A stretch of DNA of 64,000 nt, from assembly GCA_963070105.1 (NCBI GenBank), contig OY718806.1, positions 7,399,865 through 7,463,864 of the forward strand, given 5' to 3'. The stretch is from Litomosoides sigmodontis (lineage: Eukaryota > Nematoda > Chromadorea > Rhabditida > Onchocercidae). A program made the position numbers and the translations under genes. The notes under the pieces are model-generated. The model was not told the origin of the DNA and searched no databases. It saw nothing but the letters and a program-made list of their open reading frames with translations. Shown piece by piece: positions 37,515 to 51,230 of this stretch; the stretch's first letter is position 1, and the number at the start of each line of letters is the position of its first letter.

Positions 37515-40500
37515 ATGGAAAGCATATCTAGCGGTGTCAACTTTCTCAGGCGTCGGTTTAGCTCCCAGGATATTGAAGAGGATGACAAATCAATGTCCAC
37601 TTCATCTCCTTTTGGTGGACGTGCTTCACAGCAGCAACAAGCACAGCTTCAACACCACTCTTCTAACACTTCATCGCAAGTCCAAAATGGACCTCCTGAC
37701 AGTTTCTCATTTGCTAGTCTTGCAAACAAAGTCTCTAGTGCTATCAGGCCAGTTTTTAAATCATACACTTACAATTTATCATTATAAAATGAAAAGAGCT
37801 AATGATTGTTAGTACCGATATGTTTAGCGGTAATGGTAAGAAAATTATTCATGATAAATGAAGAGGAAGGAATATGTTTCAATCCATTGCATTGCAATTT
37901 ATAATATTACAGTAGGAAATGCAACGATGCTAGGGGAAAAAGGAACATGTGAGTACAACTCTAATTAAAATAAGTTTGCTTGAGAAATCTAATTACTACT
38001 GTTAAATAAATTATTGTTGTTAAATAAACAACTATTCTAATGATTATAATGATTAATTTAGTAGTTCATATGAAGAAGGATAGAGAAGGTTGCTGATTCG
38101 TTCGACGAAAATAAAATTTTGAAATAACCATCCTAAGATTTTGAATGCTAAGAATACATTCTTGAGAAAGATTATTCCATTCAAGGCGCAGTCGAGAATG
38201 AGTTCGATTTTTTTTGCTTGGAAAAGATGATAGGAAGTGAGCAAAGCCTTGCTTTTTTTGCTTCCAAAATTTTGTGGCTATTACAGTTCAGCCCAAAAGT
38301 GGTTGTGAGTGCAATGCCGGAACAATTGAATTTTTTCTTTCAGTGCACCAACCTCACCATCTAGGCAGTCAGTATCTATATATTCACAAGTTCAAGGCAT
38401 AACCAAAAATCTGATGCAAGCGGCCACCAATGCCGCATCATACATTCAAGGACCACATAAGTGTATATTGATTATTGATGAGCGACAGATCGACTGGCAA
38501 GTTACTATTTGTTTGATATTCCGGGTATTTTATTGGTCAGTTACTGTTTACCTGTTTCTCTGGTAATCCTAAATTTGTTACACCAGTATTTGCAGGAGCA
38601 AATATTTTCGCAACAATCGTACTGGTTGGCAACTGCGAATTGAACAGGTATTGTATTACAGTACTAACATATAAACAAGGAGTGCACACCGAGGGTTAGA
38701 ACTAGAACAGGTGGTCGGTGTTACCTACTACACGTAATTTTTATTTCTAGTCAAGTAGCTTTCAGCATTATCTATAGATCCATCAAAAATTCTACGTATA
38801 TTTTTGAAGAGCAGCTAGCTTCGCTTGGTTAACCAGACAAATAGGTTTGAAGTGGTGGTTTCATTTGGTTCGTTTTTAATGGAGAATTAAAAAGTTTTAT
38901 TCGTGGTTGAAGTGAATTTTATTTCCAGGCCCCTTTCTCTGAAATACATGTCTGCTGCCATCCTAATCGCAAGTGTACAGTAGATATCCTAGAATCTGGA
39001 AAGGAGCACAGGTATTTTTCTTGAAAGTTTTCAAAAGTTTTTCATATAGCAGCTTTTTTTAATTGCTTATTCTTTTATCATTTTTGGCTAGTTTGGGCGA
39101 TAGATAAACATTTTTATATCAAGCTTTTATCAATCTGTTTCATATCATTCTTACTGTTAAATTAATATATGTTAGGTATTACATGGAATAAAATATGACA
39201 TCAGGTATGTTGATAACTACCTGATGCAATAACTTAATTTGAAGCTTAACCTTGTTTGTGTAACTGCTCATTTTTGTACAAAATAACGGATGAGACGCGT
39301 TAACGAAAAGGTGGAGGAAGTGTAGATCGAAGCAAACACGTTTAAATATCTGATGTTAAGTGGGCACAAGTTGCGCGATATTTCAATTGAGTTTTTTTTT
39401 TTTTGCAGAAGAATGCAGCCAGACTTCGTTTTATTTCGGCAAAATGCAAGCAGTGAGAAGGGTGATTATACCAATATCGTTTTAGCATTGCTGAGAGGAG
39501 GTGTACAAACTCTGAATAATCCTGAAAGCGTACTGATATTTTTGAACAAAAATTGGATGGTATAAGCTTTTATTATTAATAAGCCGTTATGCGAAAACAG
39601 TTTGCAAACTCAATACCTAATATTTGATAGTTAAAATTTGAAAAGTATTGAGCGTTGACTGTAATGGTTTAGACAAATGTTGTTAACGCTTAGTTTTTTC
39701 TCTGTTATAACACTTCCTGGCGAAGCAATCACTCAGGAAACAATGAAAGGAGTGAGGAATTTCAGAGATATCTTTTAATCTTGAATAGTTTTTTCTGCTT
39801 ACTAAGGAATTATTATGGCGGTTGGAAGAAAGGAGCAGTTGTTTTTTAGTTCTGATGTTTCACAAACAAAGTTTTATTTGACATCCAATCATTACATTTC
39901 AGTTCAATCGGCTCCAATGTATCTCTGAAGTGGCTGGACCAAATGTCATGCCACTGATCGAACAAACCTATTATCCATCATTCGATCATTTTGTAAGCTA
40001 GTTTCTTTAGAAATTAAATGATACAATGAACTATTTCTTGTCATAAATTCGTTTGTAGGGCGTGCAAGGGCGATTTCCGATTGTGGTTCGTGTTGGACAT
40101 GGAAGTCATGGGGTTGGAAAGGTAAACTTCTCCGAAGTAGCCTTTTGTCTAAAAGAGTTGAAATTGGCATGCAATTTTTTATGTCTCTTTTTGATGTTTG
40201 AGAAAAATGTTCCAAATGTTTTGACAAGCTCTTTGCGTACAGATGAAAATCGACGATGAAAATTATATGATGGAAGTGGAAAATATTCTGCGAGCAATTA
40301 AACCTGTGGAGGTCTTTACCGAACCGTTCATCGAAATAAAATATGACATACATTTGCAGGTAAGAAATAAGCATTTGGGTATGTTACATTAGAAGTATTT
40401 GTACTAATTACAAAAAAATACACGTAAAATCTTTGCGCATAATTTTTCATTAACTAATTAATTTTCGAAACCGTTGAAAAAATAACTTTAGCAAGTGTTT

Positions 40501-41912
40501 TATTTTTAGAAAATTGGAACAGAAACAAAAGCTTACATTCGCAAAGGTATATCAAATGATTGGAGGAGTAACGCTGGTTCCGCAATGTTGGAGAAAATTT
40601 CTCTCTCAAACAGGTATACTCTTTTCAAAATATCACACCTTCCGGAAGGTTTTTGTTTTTCAATCTAACTTGCCTAGTTTCTAAAATCTAAACTCTCTGA
40701 GTAAAGTTATTGATGAATACTTAATGTTAGCTTTTCAAGGACCGATTGCTAAGACAAATGATTAATAATCATATAATTATAGATTTACGTTAATTATAAA
40801 AATTCCATACGAAATAAATTGATTGATACATATAAATTTTTTGAATGTTGAATAAGATCAGAAAATTCAAAAGATTTAAAAAATAATTATTTGAGGCAGA
40901 AACAATGGTTAACTATGATATCAGATGCCTTCGGTGGACTGGAAATATTCGGTATCGATATTTTAGTAGCAAAAGACGGACGGGAGATAGTTCACGATGT
41001 AAACGATGTCATAACTTTACTTGGTGATACGCAAGAAGATGATCGTAGGGCTATTGCTGACCTTGTTCAAACGCACATCGTACAGTCGTTAGCATTCACT
41101 TTTTTGCTTTTTATTCTTCAAAAGTTTGCAAAAGTAATTAGAATAATTAGAGATGAAGTTTAAAGTTAAATTGAAATAAACTATAAGCATTTTTACATTT
41201 GAATGAAGCATTTATCCTACAAAGTTTGAGTGGATTGTGGGTTGAAAAATATAAGCCAAATAGTTGAATTTTAATGCAAATGGTGTTATTAATAATAGTA
41301 TTTCAATGAATTAAAGCAGAATGTCAAAAATGATTTGATATATTTCACCAAATAAATTTGAAAATATTTTTTAAGCGCTCAACGCGCTACGCAACAAATG
41401 GTAGCTTCAGCACGTGGTGCCGTACCTCCTACTCTACCGCCACGTCCCCAATCAACAAATGTTTCACGATCCAGTACATCGGAAACAAATATATCAGGTA
41501 ATAAGAATACATACACAGATATTTTTATTGGACTACTCACGCTCTTCAAGATTTCGAAGTGGTGGAGAATCTTAAAATAACGAGTGTTTACTTTCCACAC
41601 TGCTCGATAATAACAGGCATTAACCTTAACTTAGTTTAAAATTCATTTTAAAAATACATGGGTTGAATTTCGTGTACCGACGTATTTCACACAGATTTTG
41701 AAGGTGAGGCTACTGTAAATGGTGATGATAGGTTGGGCCGAAAAACTTCTACTGGCCAGAGACCAGTACAATCACAATTGCCAGTAAGACAGCCAAGTAA
41801 GCAAGGAAGAGAAACGCCAGTAAGCATTTCACAGCAACCGCCGCAACATCATGATGATACGATGGGTCACCTGAAACGTACATTTGCCGGTATTTTCGGC
41901 GAAGTTCAGTGA
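37515..41912 (+). CDS. snn-1: synapsin, about 12 exons, about 523 aa
   Basis: Synaptic-vesicle phosphoprotein that tethers and clusters vesicles. Exons are 37515-37747, 38344-38496, 38596-38647, 38929-39011, 39409-39559, 39903-39992, 40059-40121, 40243-40359, 40510-40613, 40896-41079, 41376-41497 and 41695-41912. Domain A is recognised by NFLRRRFSS near the N-terminus, the conserved PKA/CaMK site (human NYLRRRLSDS). The ATP-grasp C domain spans about residues 118-412 (LIIDERQIDW, QPDFVLFRQNA, GPNVMPLIEQTYYPS, FIEIKYDIHLQKIGTETKAY, NAGSAMLEKISLS). A Pro/Gln-rich linker follows, and the end TMGHLKRTFAGIFGE matches domain E (human TIRSLRKSFASLFSD). Exon 2 ends in a GC donor and exon 1 appears to do so. 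The exon 10-11 join is out of phase as drawn, so a small exon or another donor is missing there. A 36-base phase-neutral exon may lie at 37913-37948. Confidence 0.92.
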
Positions 41913-42191
41913 TTTCATATTTCTTTTTATCTGCTTGTGCTAATTTTTCAGTCACTTTAATTTTCAATGACGTAATTTTTGATAATCCATAATTTCGACT
42001 CTTAAAATCGGAAAAATACCGCTTAGCTGAGAGTGCTTGGTTATTACTGCTAATAAGTCAACTTTACAGCTAATCGCAAATAACAATAATTTAATTCACA
42101 ACTCCATTTCTACTCTTTTGGTCGAACTAGTTCATAGTGGAATGAATTTTTTTCAGCAATTTTCACCTGTTTCGAGTTTTTGATCAATTAG

Positions 42192-42197
42192 AATAAA
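42192..42197 (+). terminator. poly(A) signal of synapsin
   Basis: AATAAA 280 bases after the synapsin stop codon. Confidence 0.45.
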
Positions 42198-45100
42198 TCT
42201 AAATTTGTGCAATTTTGCTTGTTTAGTTTAAGTTAGTCACAAAAAATATGAGACAGGTTATTTTTTTGAAAATCTTTTGTTCTAAAAGTTCAATGATTAG
42301 TAAAGACCGGGTGAACATTCACTGTTATCTAGGAGGTTGAACTGATTTAAAATTAGAAAAATATAAGCCATGATGAGGAACTGAGGTGGGAAATAGGACA
42401 ATTCCGCTGCAAGCTAAATGAAAAATTCAGCTACAGAATCAAATTATTAAACGGAAAATAAATCGTGCGCTGCGTGCAAAGATTATGATTAAAGTATTAA
42501 TATATGCTAAAGTATTATAATTTCATTTCTGTCAAATCTCACTTCCTTTTTTCTTTTTCCTCTAATGTTTCCTCACTAATATTTAAAATACTACAGCAAA
42601 CAATTACAGATGCAAATATGTCTTCCTGATAAGAGATTAATCACAAAATGACTCCGAATTGCATTGCGGTTTTTTTTACCAATTTTCAATATCTGAATCG
42701 TAGAGAAAGGCTAGTAATAACTCTGTATGATTGGTCGGTAATCGTCTAAATAATCTTTAAAAATTATTTTATATTTTTTGATTATTAATTTCTTGTGAAA
42801 GTGTGCTTTGGTGCAGTATGGACAACCTTTTTTATGCTATTAGTGGAAGAAGAAAAGCAAAATCTTATTTGGTGTCATTGTGGAGATCATATGAAATAAT
42901 ATTTTTTTATTTTATGCTCATTTTATAGAGAAAGTATAAAAGATATGGAATAAAAGATCATTGCATTGTTTTAGCAGTTGCAACGATCGTTGCTTCTAGT
43001 GTAAGTATAAATTAGCACCATCAAGGAGCAAAAGAAGAAGTATTTGTTTAATCAGCCAACTGAGACGGAAAGCTGAGAAGAAGCATCACTCAGAATATTA
43101 CAAAACCTCAAACGCGTGGAACTAAACGTTAAATCAATTGACTTGCTCTACATATTTTTTACGTATAAAGAAACAGTTTCAAGATTGGCTGCAGGTAAAT
43201 TTGTAGTTTTCAAGCGAACATCAAATTTTCATCAATATTAATGCCATTCGGAGTCAACAACACACGGGTAACACATTTTAATTCTTTTTTTCGTTCCGCA
43301 CTTCTGCTGAATTTTCCAGTTTTTCAAAGCAGCTACACTATTTGATGTTTCGCTTATAATTCATACTGAAAAAAGATAACAATTTTTTTCGTGTCTGATT
43401 CACGTGTGAAAATATCTCTTGATATGCGAGGCCAAAAAGTGTAAAAAATGTAATTCTCATAAATTAATAATGAATAATTTTTTTTCATGGTATCCACAAA
43501 TCGATTTAAATCTAATCTGGTTAAACATCGCTAATATTTTGTACTTTAATACTTGGTGAATGATGTGTGTGAAGAATTAAAACAAATGGAAACTTTTGAA
43601 ATTGGATCTTTTTTCTGACAAATGAAGTGAATCAATTCTCCACCGAAGAATTGACATAAGTGTAAAATATATTATTCACTTTTTTCTAGAGATTCAAAGT
43701 CCAACTTTTTACCTAAACTGAAATTCAAACAAGTTTTTGGAACTTGGTAATGCCAAGATTAAAGTTTACAGCATTTGAGCATCGACAATAATTTCTATTT
43801 TGCAGTGACGTTTCAAAAAATTTGATCTGTTATAATCAGATACGGACGGGCATTCACATTTTTAACACTTTCTGTAATTACGGCTGTTGCTAGCAAGAAG
43901 CCATGACGAAGTATTTCTTGGATAATGTATCAACTCTGTTTTCATGCAGCGTTTTAAGCAGCATATTTTGCAAAATTAGACATGCCATATTATGCATATC
44001 AAAACAAAAAGAAATACAATGAATTTAGGTTGGTTTTTCCATGTGTTTTAAACTCGAAATTATCAATATCTAATCTTCAATTGTCCAAGAGATATTTCCT
44101 TACTTCTTTATAAAGCTCATCACATTCATCACACTGCAATTTTATTAGCTCAGAAATTAGTCTCCGCTTACTTTTTCAAGTATATGGAATTGCGATTCGT
44201 ATGATTCGCAATACTTCAAACATTCTTTTCCACAAATGTTTCGAACAATTGCTTCACATTAATTGCTAGACTTTCTATTCCAAATTGGTTACTCAAACTC
44301 AGGAAATTTTTGATAATACAAATAAATTTTTATTTCAATAAATTGCATTTTTTATTTATAACATCACTAAAATTTACTTACTCATATCGATTTCTTAACT
44401 TTCAGCGGAAGTTTATCGGATACTTGCTAGAAATTTTTGTGGAATAAATAGTGCCAAGTGGTGGTTCCATTACTACAGTCTTTAAAGTCCAGAAGCTGAA
44501 TAGAAAACCATGCAAATTGATTTCGTTTACTCATGCGAAAGACTTGAATTAATTTGTCTATGGGATTTTTAATGATAGCGCATTTCATACTTTCTCATTT
44601 AAGTGAATGTGAGATGCATATTAATCAGCCTTGCTAATAGGATCAATAACTTTTACTTTCAATTAAAATCAGAGGATTTTGCACCTTCATGCTTCCATAA
44701 TTTGCATGACGTTGTTAATGGTGCAGTTGATTGATTGTAAAAATTGTTCCATAAATTTATTACTGATAAGCTAAAGAGTGGAACATGAGCTGGAAGATAT
44801 TTTGATAAATTCAGAATTCACGCTAACTTCTACTGCACCCAAGTTCTGCTAAAAAACCAAAAATGCATTTTAAACCATAAAATCCACATGAAACGGGAAT
44901 TTTGCACTATTTTAAGCTTTCGTTAACCGCTGTCTTCATTACTTGGAGAAGAGAATTTAATTTAGAACAAAAAACATAACTCTACAGCGTAGTTTTGCTA
45001 CTCGAAATCAAAAGTTAGAATACTCACTGAGCAAAAGTAAGAAATTATTCTTCCAATCTCTCAATTCTCCCATTAATAATTAAAATTTTTGACTGTTGCC

Positions 45101-46678
45101 AGTTTGCTTACGCTTCATTTCACGGGTTAACAGTTCCTACTTCAAATCGTATGTGTATTTTAATTGGCGGTTGAAAATTTTTTTAAATCAAAACTCAACC
45201 GCGAATAAGTATTCAAAAGTGATTTTGAGCACGATATTTTATTTTCAAAAACTATGTCGAACATGAAAACTTTCAAATGTCAAGCCTTTTAAAAACTTGC
45301 ACACTGTATACCTTTAATGTTAGGAAAAGGTAAATCAAAAAATGAGAAAATGATAGGGTAATCTTTTGCTAACTTCGTAATTACTCTTGAAAATTTAGTT
45401 TGCTAGGAAAAAATCAAATTACTGTACGTCTAACGTGCAACAAGTTGTGATGTACTGACTATATTAAATCGGAAATTCAGGCTTGAAATATAGCTTCTAC
45501 GTGGTCCTCACACGCTACAATTTTTAGAATGAGAATTTGAGAGAGAATCTGAAGGATCATAAAGGAGCAGTTGAAATGAGTGCGGAGAGGTGTGTGCGCA
45601 TCCACTAATTGATTTCAACATATGTGCAACAGCTGTTCTGCAGAAGAGTCGATAAGCGGAGCCATCGTGGAATTGTCTTAATGGCCGTTATCTTCCATTC
45701 CATCGCCCATCGGCAACCGCACTGGATTTTTTGTTGTTCACAATTTAGCCTTCCGCTGCTAAAACCAAGCGCTTTTCATTCATTCATTCTTGGCCAGTTA
45801 CCGCCTCTGCGGAATGTCAATTTCAACCGACGCTAATGCACCCTTTGGCAGCTCGCTGCAAAGATCGATAACAAATTCTTCGTTCCAATATTTACTTACC
45901 TTTAGCGGTCCCTATCTTCCTTTCGTGAATAAGTAAGTCTTTTGCTGAGGAGCTAGTTCAAACCAGTACGAATATGAAGGGAACCGTTTAGCGATGATCG
46001 GAAATTTATGTGAAAGAAACGGAATAAGTGGTGCTTGTGACCCGAATTACCTTCGCTTTACTGCAAATTAGTTCAGCAAAGATCCGTAGCTATTCAACTT
46101 CTTCTTCTTTCTAATCCAATCAATCTTCACAACAAAAATACTGTTACGCATTAAATTAATGGAAAAAAGATTTCCGAAAGATGCGCAGCACACATCTAGC
46201 ATCTGCCCAAATCTCTTGCTATTGCTCTTTTCCGACATCCTTTATTATCGCATCGGTTCGCTTGACCTTTGACCCCCACGCGAAATCACTGAGAGCTGCT
46301 AAATGAAAGAGGCGTATTGCGTAACCGAGTTTCCCACCTTTTTCCAGTGAGACATCTGTTTTCGTTGCTCGACGACAAATTTCTCGAGGATTCTTGAAGC
46401 GTTCCTCTCCTCTCTTGCACACTTGTGCCTTATATGTATTTCGTTTTCTTTTTCTGATGAGTCCTTGTGTTTTTGGCAAGTTTCCGAAGATTGTAAAAAA
46501 AGAGGGAGAAGCTACATTTCTTCTTCTCCTTGACGTTTAGAAAATTTTCCGTTTTAAATGTGTTAATTGATGGCAAACGTGAGTGCATTAGCATTCTGAA
46601 ATTTTCACCAAAAAACATTTGCGCAAAAGTGGCCTGAGTCATGCGATACACTCTTTGTTTTTCAAATGCTGAATTCTC

Positions 46679-46680
46679 AG
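46679..46680 (+). promoter_or_regulatory. probable spliced-leader acceptor of saposin gene
   Basis: GAATTCTCAG ends here, 15 bases before the ATG at 46696. Confidence 0.5.
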
Positions 46681-46695
46681 GTGTAATTTGTAAAA

Positions 46696-49600
46696 ATGGT
46701 GGGTAAGGTTGTTGTTCTCTCCACTTTGATTATGCTTGCTGCTGCTTACAAGGAATTCATATTGAACGAAAATAGAACACCGAAGGTCACTCGGATTTCT
46801 CAAGCAAACTCATTTAATGGCACGTGTAATGAGTGCAAAATGGTTAGTTACTTTTTGAAATGTTCCAAGTTCGGTGCACATTACTTCTTTATTGAGCGAT
46901 TCGTTTCATTACTTTTCATTCGAAATTTTAGATTGTTGACCGCTTTGCGGAAACAGTAAAAAATCCAAAAAAAATAGCTGAACTGAAAGATTTACTGCGC
47001 ATACTTTGCAATGAGACACCATATGCAGACGAATGTCGTCTGGTGGTTGATCAGCTGGATCACTTTCTCGAGAAGTTGGAGCCATATTTGGTTCAAATTT
47101 TTTTTTAATTCTTTTAAATAAAAAACAGTTTTCAATATAATCACAAGGGCAGTCAGTGCAGCGTTTGTCGATGATAATACTACAAATACAGTTGCAAATG
47201 CTGAGATCATTAATAAATCATAAGAAATTAATAGTGAACCGTCTCGATTTACTTATCTAAGCTTTCAGAAACTCTCTTGTTTTTGTTGCAATATATTCTA
47301 GGCGAAGGTTAGCGAAAATTGCTTTATCATGTTAATCATTACCCAGTTGTCAACTTTGGAAACTTCGAGATTGTAAAGAAAGCTTATTTCGCGAGAAGTT
47401 GTGGAAAACCTAAGTTGAATCCATTTTTCTTAATTCAACCACTTTTATATTTTGTGTATTTTAGAAAAATCCGGAAAAAGTCTGCCAACACCTCCGTCTT
47501 TGTTCAAACCAGAAAATTGAGTATTTTCATCGAATAAATGTGATTTATGGAGGAAGAAATGCGGATGAATACTCCACGGTACTTTGTATCAGCAAAGCCG
47601 ATTAATTTTTTTTCGATATTAAAATTTTCACACTGAACTATGAGAATAGGTTTACGAATGTACTTTCAAAATCTAATAAAAACAAGAGTTGGTTGTGAAA
47701 CAAAATTTACCTAAAATGTCTACATGAAGATATTGCAGAGTGATTTAATATGTGAAGAGTGTCAATTTGCTGCGCAAGAACTAAAGCGTACTATAGAGGA
47801 TGAAAAAGCTCAACAGCGATTGAAACGATTCATTTCAGAAGAGATTTGTAGTCAGTTGGGCAGATTGCGAGGAAAGGTAGGCGTTTCTTTCTGTACCCAA
47901 TTTTGCTTTTGAACTTTCTAAAACTTAGGTTTTTTTAACAGTATTCGAAAAATTTTTTTTAATTGTTAAAATTTTGAACGCTTATGAAATTTTATTTGGG
48001 TAAACTCTTGTAGTGCGATTTGTTGCTTGAGGAATTTATGCCGGAACTTATGGAGGAATTGGATAAGCTTTTACAAAATGCAAAAGCAGTAAGTTGATTG
48101 GTATTTATATCCCAGATACACTGGTACTTTGCAACAAATGTCATGTTTTATTTTATATATGTCTTGATTATCAGTTACTATTTGCTAAATTTGGAAGTAA
48201 TATCATAATATAAGGTTACTGGTGCATTTGGTACAGTGTTAAGAAGATATTTCTATTTAACCTGAAATGAGAGTAGTGTTTCTAAGATTACATATTCTCC
48301 TTGAAATGTTGAAATGTTGGTAACTACTAGATCTTTTTTTTGTTGGACAAAAATGTGCTATGTTAGAAATAGTAATAATTGGGAATGAAAATTGAAGCTC
48401 CAAAAGTTGCAATTTTGGAAGACTTGATGAAGATTTTACAAAAATTTTCAGTTCTGTGCAGACATTGGTCTTTGCAAACGTTTAATCCAGTCATTAACTG
48501 TGCCGGAAGATAACGATTTCGGTTTTCAAGACGTTAGTATTTTTCGCATCAGCATTTGTTGTAACTCTACTTGTTTGGTACAGCACATTACGTATTTGGC
48601 CCTTCATATCCCATGTGTAATGTTGGTGCATTGACTTATGCAGTGAAATTTTACTAAATTATTGATGAAAGTAATCAAATTTTTGCCTCTTCCAACATCC
48701 TTAATATCCAAAAAATTTTAAGTTAACTACAAATTACGTGTGATTTGCCATAAAACAGTCATGTCCCAAGCATTTTTGCTCTTACCAGAATTCATCATCA
48801 ACCCTTTCATATCATGATTTTCATATGTCGTATTTCAATACATGCTCATGAAAACGCTATAAAAAAAAATTTATACTTTAGAGAAATAACAGCAATGAAT
48901 TGCAGATAACGAATGGTTTAGTGAAACCCGTGACTAAACTCACAATTGGCAGTGTTCTGAGATGTTAGTTCATTTCTAAATTCTAGTTTGTGTAGCATCG
49001 TAAAACTAAAACTTTCTTCAAATTCAAATGTAGCACATAATATTGTCCTTATGATAACTAAAATATCTTCTCAGGTAGTCTATTGAGACCTGATTCTAAC
49101 AGTTTGTTAATTGCTTAATGTATTAACTATTAACTAGTACCATGCTCATAATGTAACTTAGCAAGAATATTAAATTCGAATTTTTCAGCAGAAAATCTTC
49201 AAAAGTGTGAAGCATGTCGAGATGCATTGAGCAAAATAAAAGCGCGATTACTTGATTCGGTTTTTCAAAAAGTTTTGGAAAATATTTTCCAGCATAAATT
49301 TTGTCAAAAATTGCCTTATGAGAGAAACCTTGTAAGTTTTGTTATTAAAACTATTATTCGGATGCGCCGATTCATTGGAAATGAAGTGAAGCGCATTTGA
49401 ATACTAAAGTACATGAAATTACCTTCATTAAATGTCCATCTGATCCTGCATTTAGTTAACTGTACAAATGTAATTTCAATGTTTTCAACAACTAAAAAAA
49501 TATGATTTTACGCATCCTCAAAATAACATTTTCATTATCAGAATATTTCCTTCAAACAGTTCAAATTTGGACAAGATCTTCCCAATGCTGGAATATTTAA

Positions 49601-49864
49601 ACTTTTTTATTTAGTGCGAAAATTTAACCATGACATACATGCCAAAATTTCTGGCGTGGACAGTTGTCTATTTGAATCAGCATGATATTTGCAAGGTATT
49701 ATTTAAAGTTTTTTTTGACATAGATTAGTATTCTCTTAGTATACCCGAAAGTGTAAAAGAATTAACAGTTGTTCCTAACCCCAATTTCTGTGAATAAATT
49801 TAATTTTTTTTTTACTTTTCAGTTACTGGGAGCCTGCAAACACAAAATGCAACAGGAATACTGA
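46696..49864 (+). CDS. prosaposin-like protein, three saposin-B domains, 322 aa
   Basis: Secreted or lysosomal protein of the saposin-like family; such domains bind lipids or membranes. Exons are 46696-46842, 46932-47090, 47465-47578, 47739-47876, 48014-48088, 48452-48521, 49189-49331, 49615-49695 and 49823-49864, all closing in phase. Residues 1-17 look like a signal peptide (VVVLSTLIMLAAA). Three repeats follow the six-cysteine saposin-B plan: C44/C47 to C109/C115 (CNEC, RILC, ADEC, VCQHLRLC), C145/C148 onwards (CEEC, EEIC, KCDLLL, FCADIGLC), and C241/C244 onwards (CEAC, FCQKL, LCENL, ICKLLGAC). Introns fall at matching places between the third and fourth cysteines of domains 2 and 3, which suggests duplication. 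The layout recalls prosaposin and C. elegans spp-10, but orthology is not proven. An N-glycosylation sequon (NGT) precedes the first Cys. Confidence 0.9.
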
Positions 49865-51230
49865 AGAAATACAAAAATTGTGATTGCTTTAGTAACTCTT
49901 ATAACATAATGCATAACTTAAAGCATGCTGATGCGTAAGTTAAAGTATTTTTTTACACATTCTGCAACGAAATATAGTCACTAGCGCCATAGTGCTTGGG
50001 ATTAAACATAAGTTAAATAAATGGAAAATTTGTGTGGATGGATAATTTCGTAGATTTTTCGTTCTTTCCTATCACATGACATCATTCGCTTCACTTTGAT
50101 TCATTTTGTTGATAGCATCACATTATAATAATGTTAGAATGCAAGTTGATCGAATAAAATAATAGTCCTTTATTCCTTATTTTAACAGAAAGAACACCAA
50201 TATTTTTAATATAAAGGACACAGATACATCTAACTCATACATCTAAGGCCTATAAAAAGGCATCATTAATTTCACAGGCAAATTTCTTTCATTATAAAAA
50301 AAGAATTTCTTTCACTATCAAAAAAAATTTGTTTCACTGAAGGCTTCTTCTCTTCATTTGAATTTACGAAGGATTGAAGAACGAAGCGATGGGGAGATTA
50401 ATGCAGTATCATCCCAAGTTCGATCAAACGTACGGACGCGGTACAGAACCAAGTGGTTGCCATCGTTAAGATCATTTGAAGATATTTTATCAGTCACCCT
50501 AAATAGGATTTAATTGAACTGACTTTCTTGTCATATTCTTTGCCATTTAAATGATAAAATTTGTAAAGTCGTGAAAAAATTGACGGCGAAAATGTAGCAG
50601 TTAGCAGTTATCGTTTTGTGGTTGTGAGAACTGAAAATTCCACATTTTTAAGAATTGAAAACATGCCACATGAGAGCGAGTCTATCATGTTCTCTATCTA
50701 TTGCCATAATAAAATCAATGATTTCACGGCAAAGTATCCATGCTCTTGCCAGTGTGTCCTTGTACCCTGGTTTGAAAATGTTTAGTTGCATTTTTTTAAG
50801 ATGTGAGTGCTAGGTTGGCAGTTTCAGGAGAATTTTCTACCACTCAGCCACCCTGTCCTTCGTTTGTGCTATTAACTAATTTCAGTAAATGAATCAATTC
50901 ATTTTCAACATTTGTTGATTGACTTGCTGACTATTCATAAAGTTAGGCTACAGACTCTCACAAGCAGTAATTAACCTTTAGGTGCTATTTCCTCAAAGCT
51001 GAAACTTTTTGGTTTGTGATCAATCAGTCCTCGAAGATGGAGGACACTAACAATACGGTCAGCACCGGAGAAAACCATATTTGGCCATTTTATTTGAAGG
51101 TTCGCAAACTACAATTAAAAATCATCGGAAAAAATTCTAGAGAACTTGAAATTTCAGCAATTCGAATGCTTACGTCACATAGTTTTACTTACACAAACTG
51201 AAATGAGATTTAAACCAAACTGGTAAAGGA
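49865..51230. other. 3' regions of two convergent genes
   Basis: No gene is supported. This lies between the saposin stop (+) and the stop of the minus-strand orphan gene at 51231, so it holds both 3' UTRs. A 61-codon frame at 51016-51201 has no recognised domain. Confidence 0.6.
50016..50021 (+). terminator. poly(A) signal of saposin gene
   Basis: AATAAA 152 bases after the saposin stop codon. Confidence 0.5.

Larger units (their letters stand above)
41913..46680. other. long intergenic region
   Basis: About 4.8 kb with no supported gene and almost no open frames above 60 codons between 42000 and 45600. The left end holds the synapsin 3' UTR. The segment 45540-46680 is less AT-rich and probably carries the saposin-gene promoter. 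Its open frames (45609-45836 on +, 46219-46479 on -) show no known domain. Confidence 0.6.

Noticed and set aside
39946..40374. 142-codon minus-strand frame
   Set aside because: Antisense to synapsin exons 6-8, which carry conserved C-domain motifs on the plus strand.
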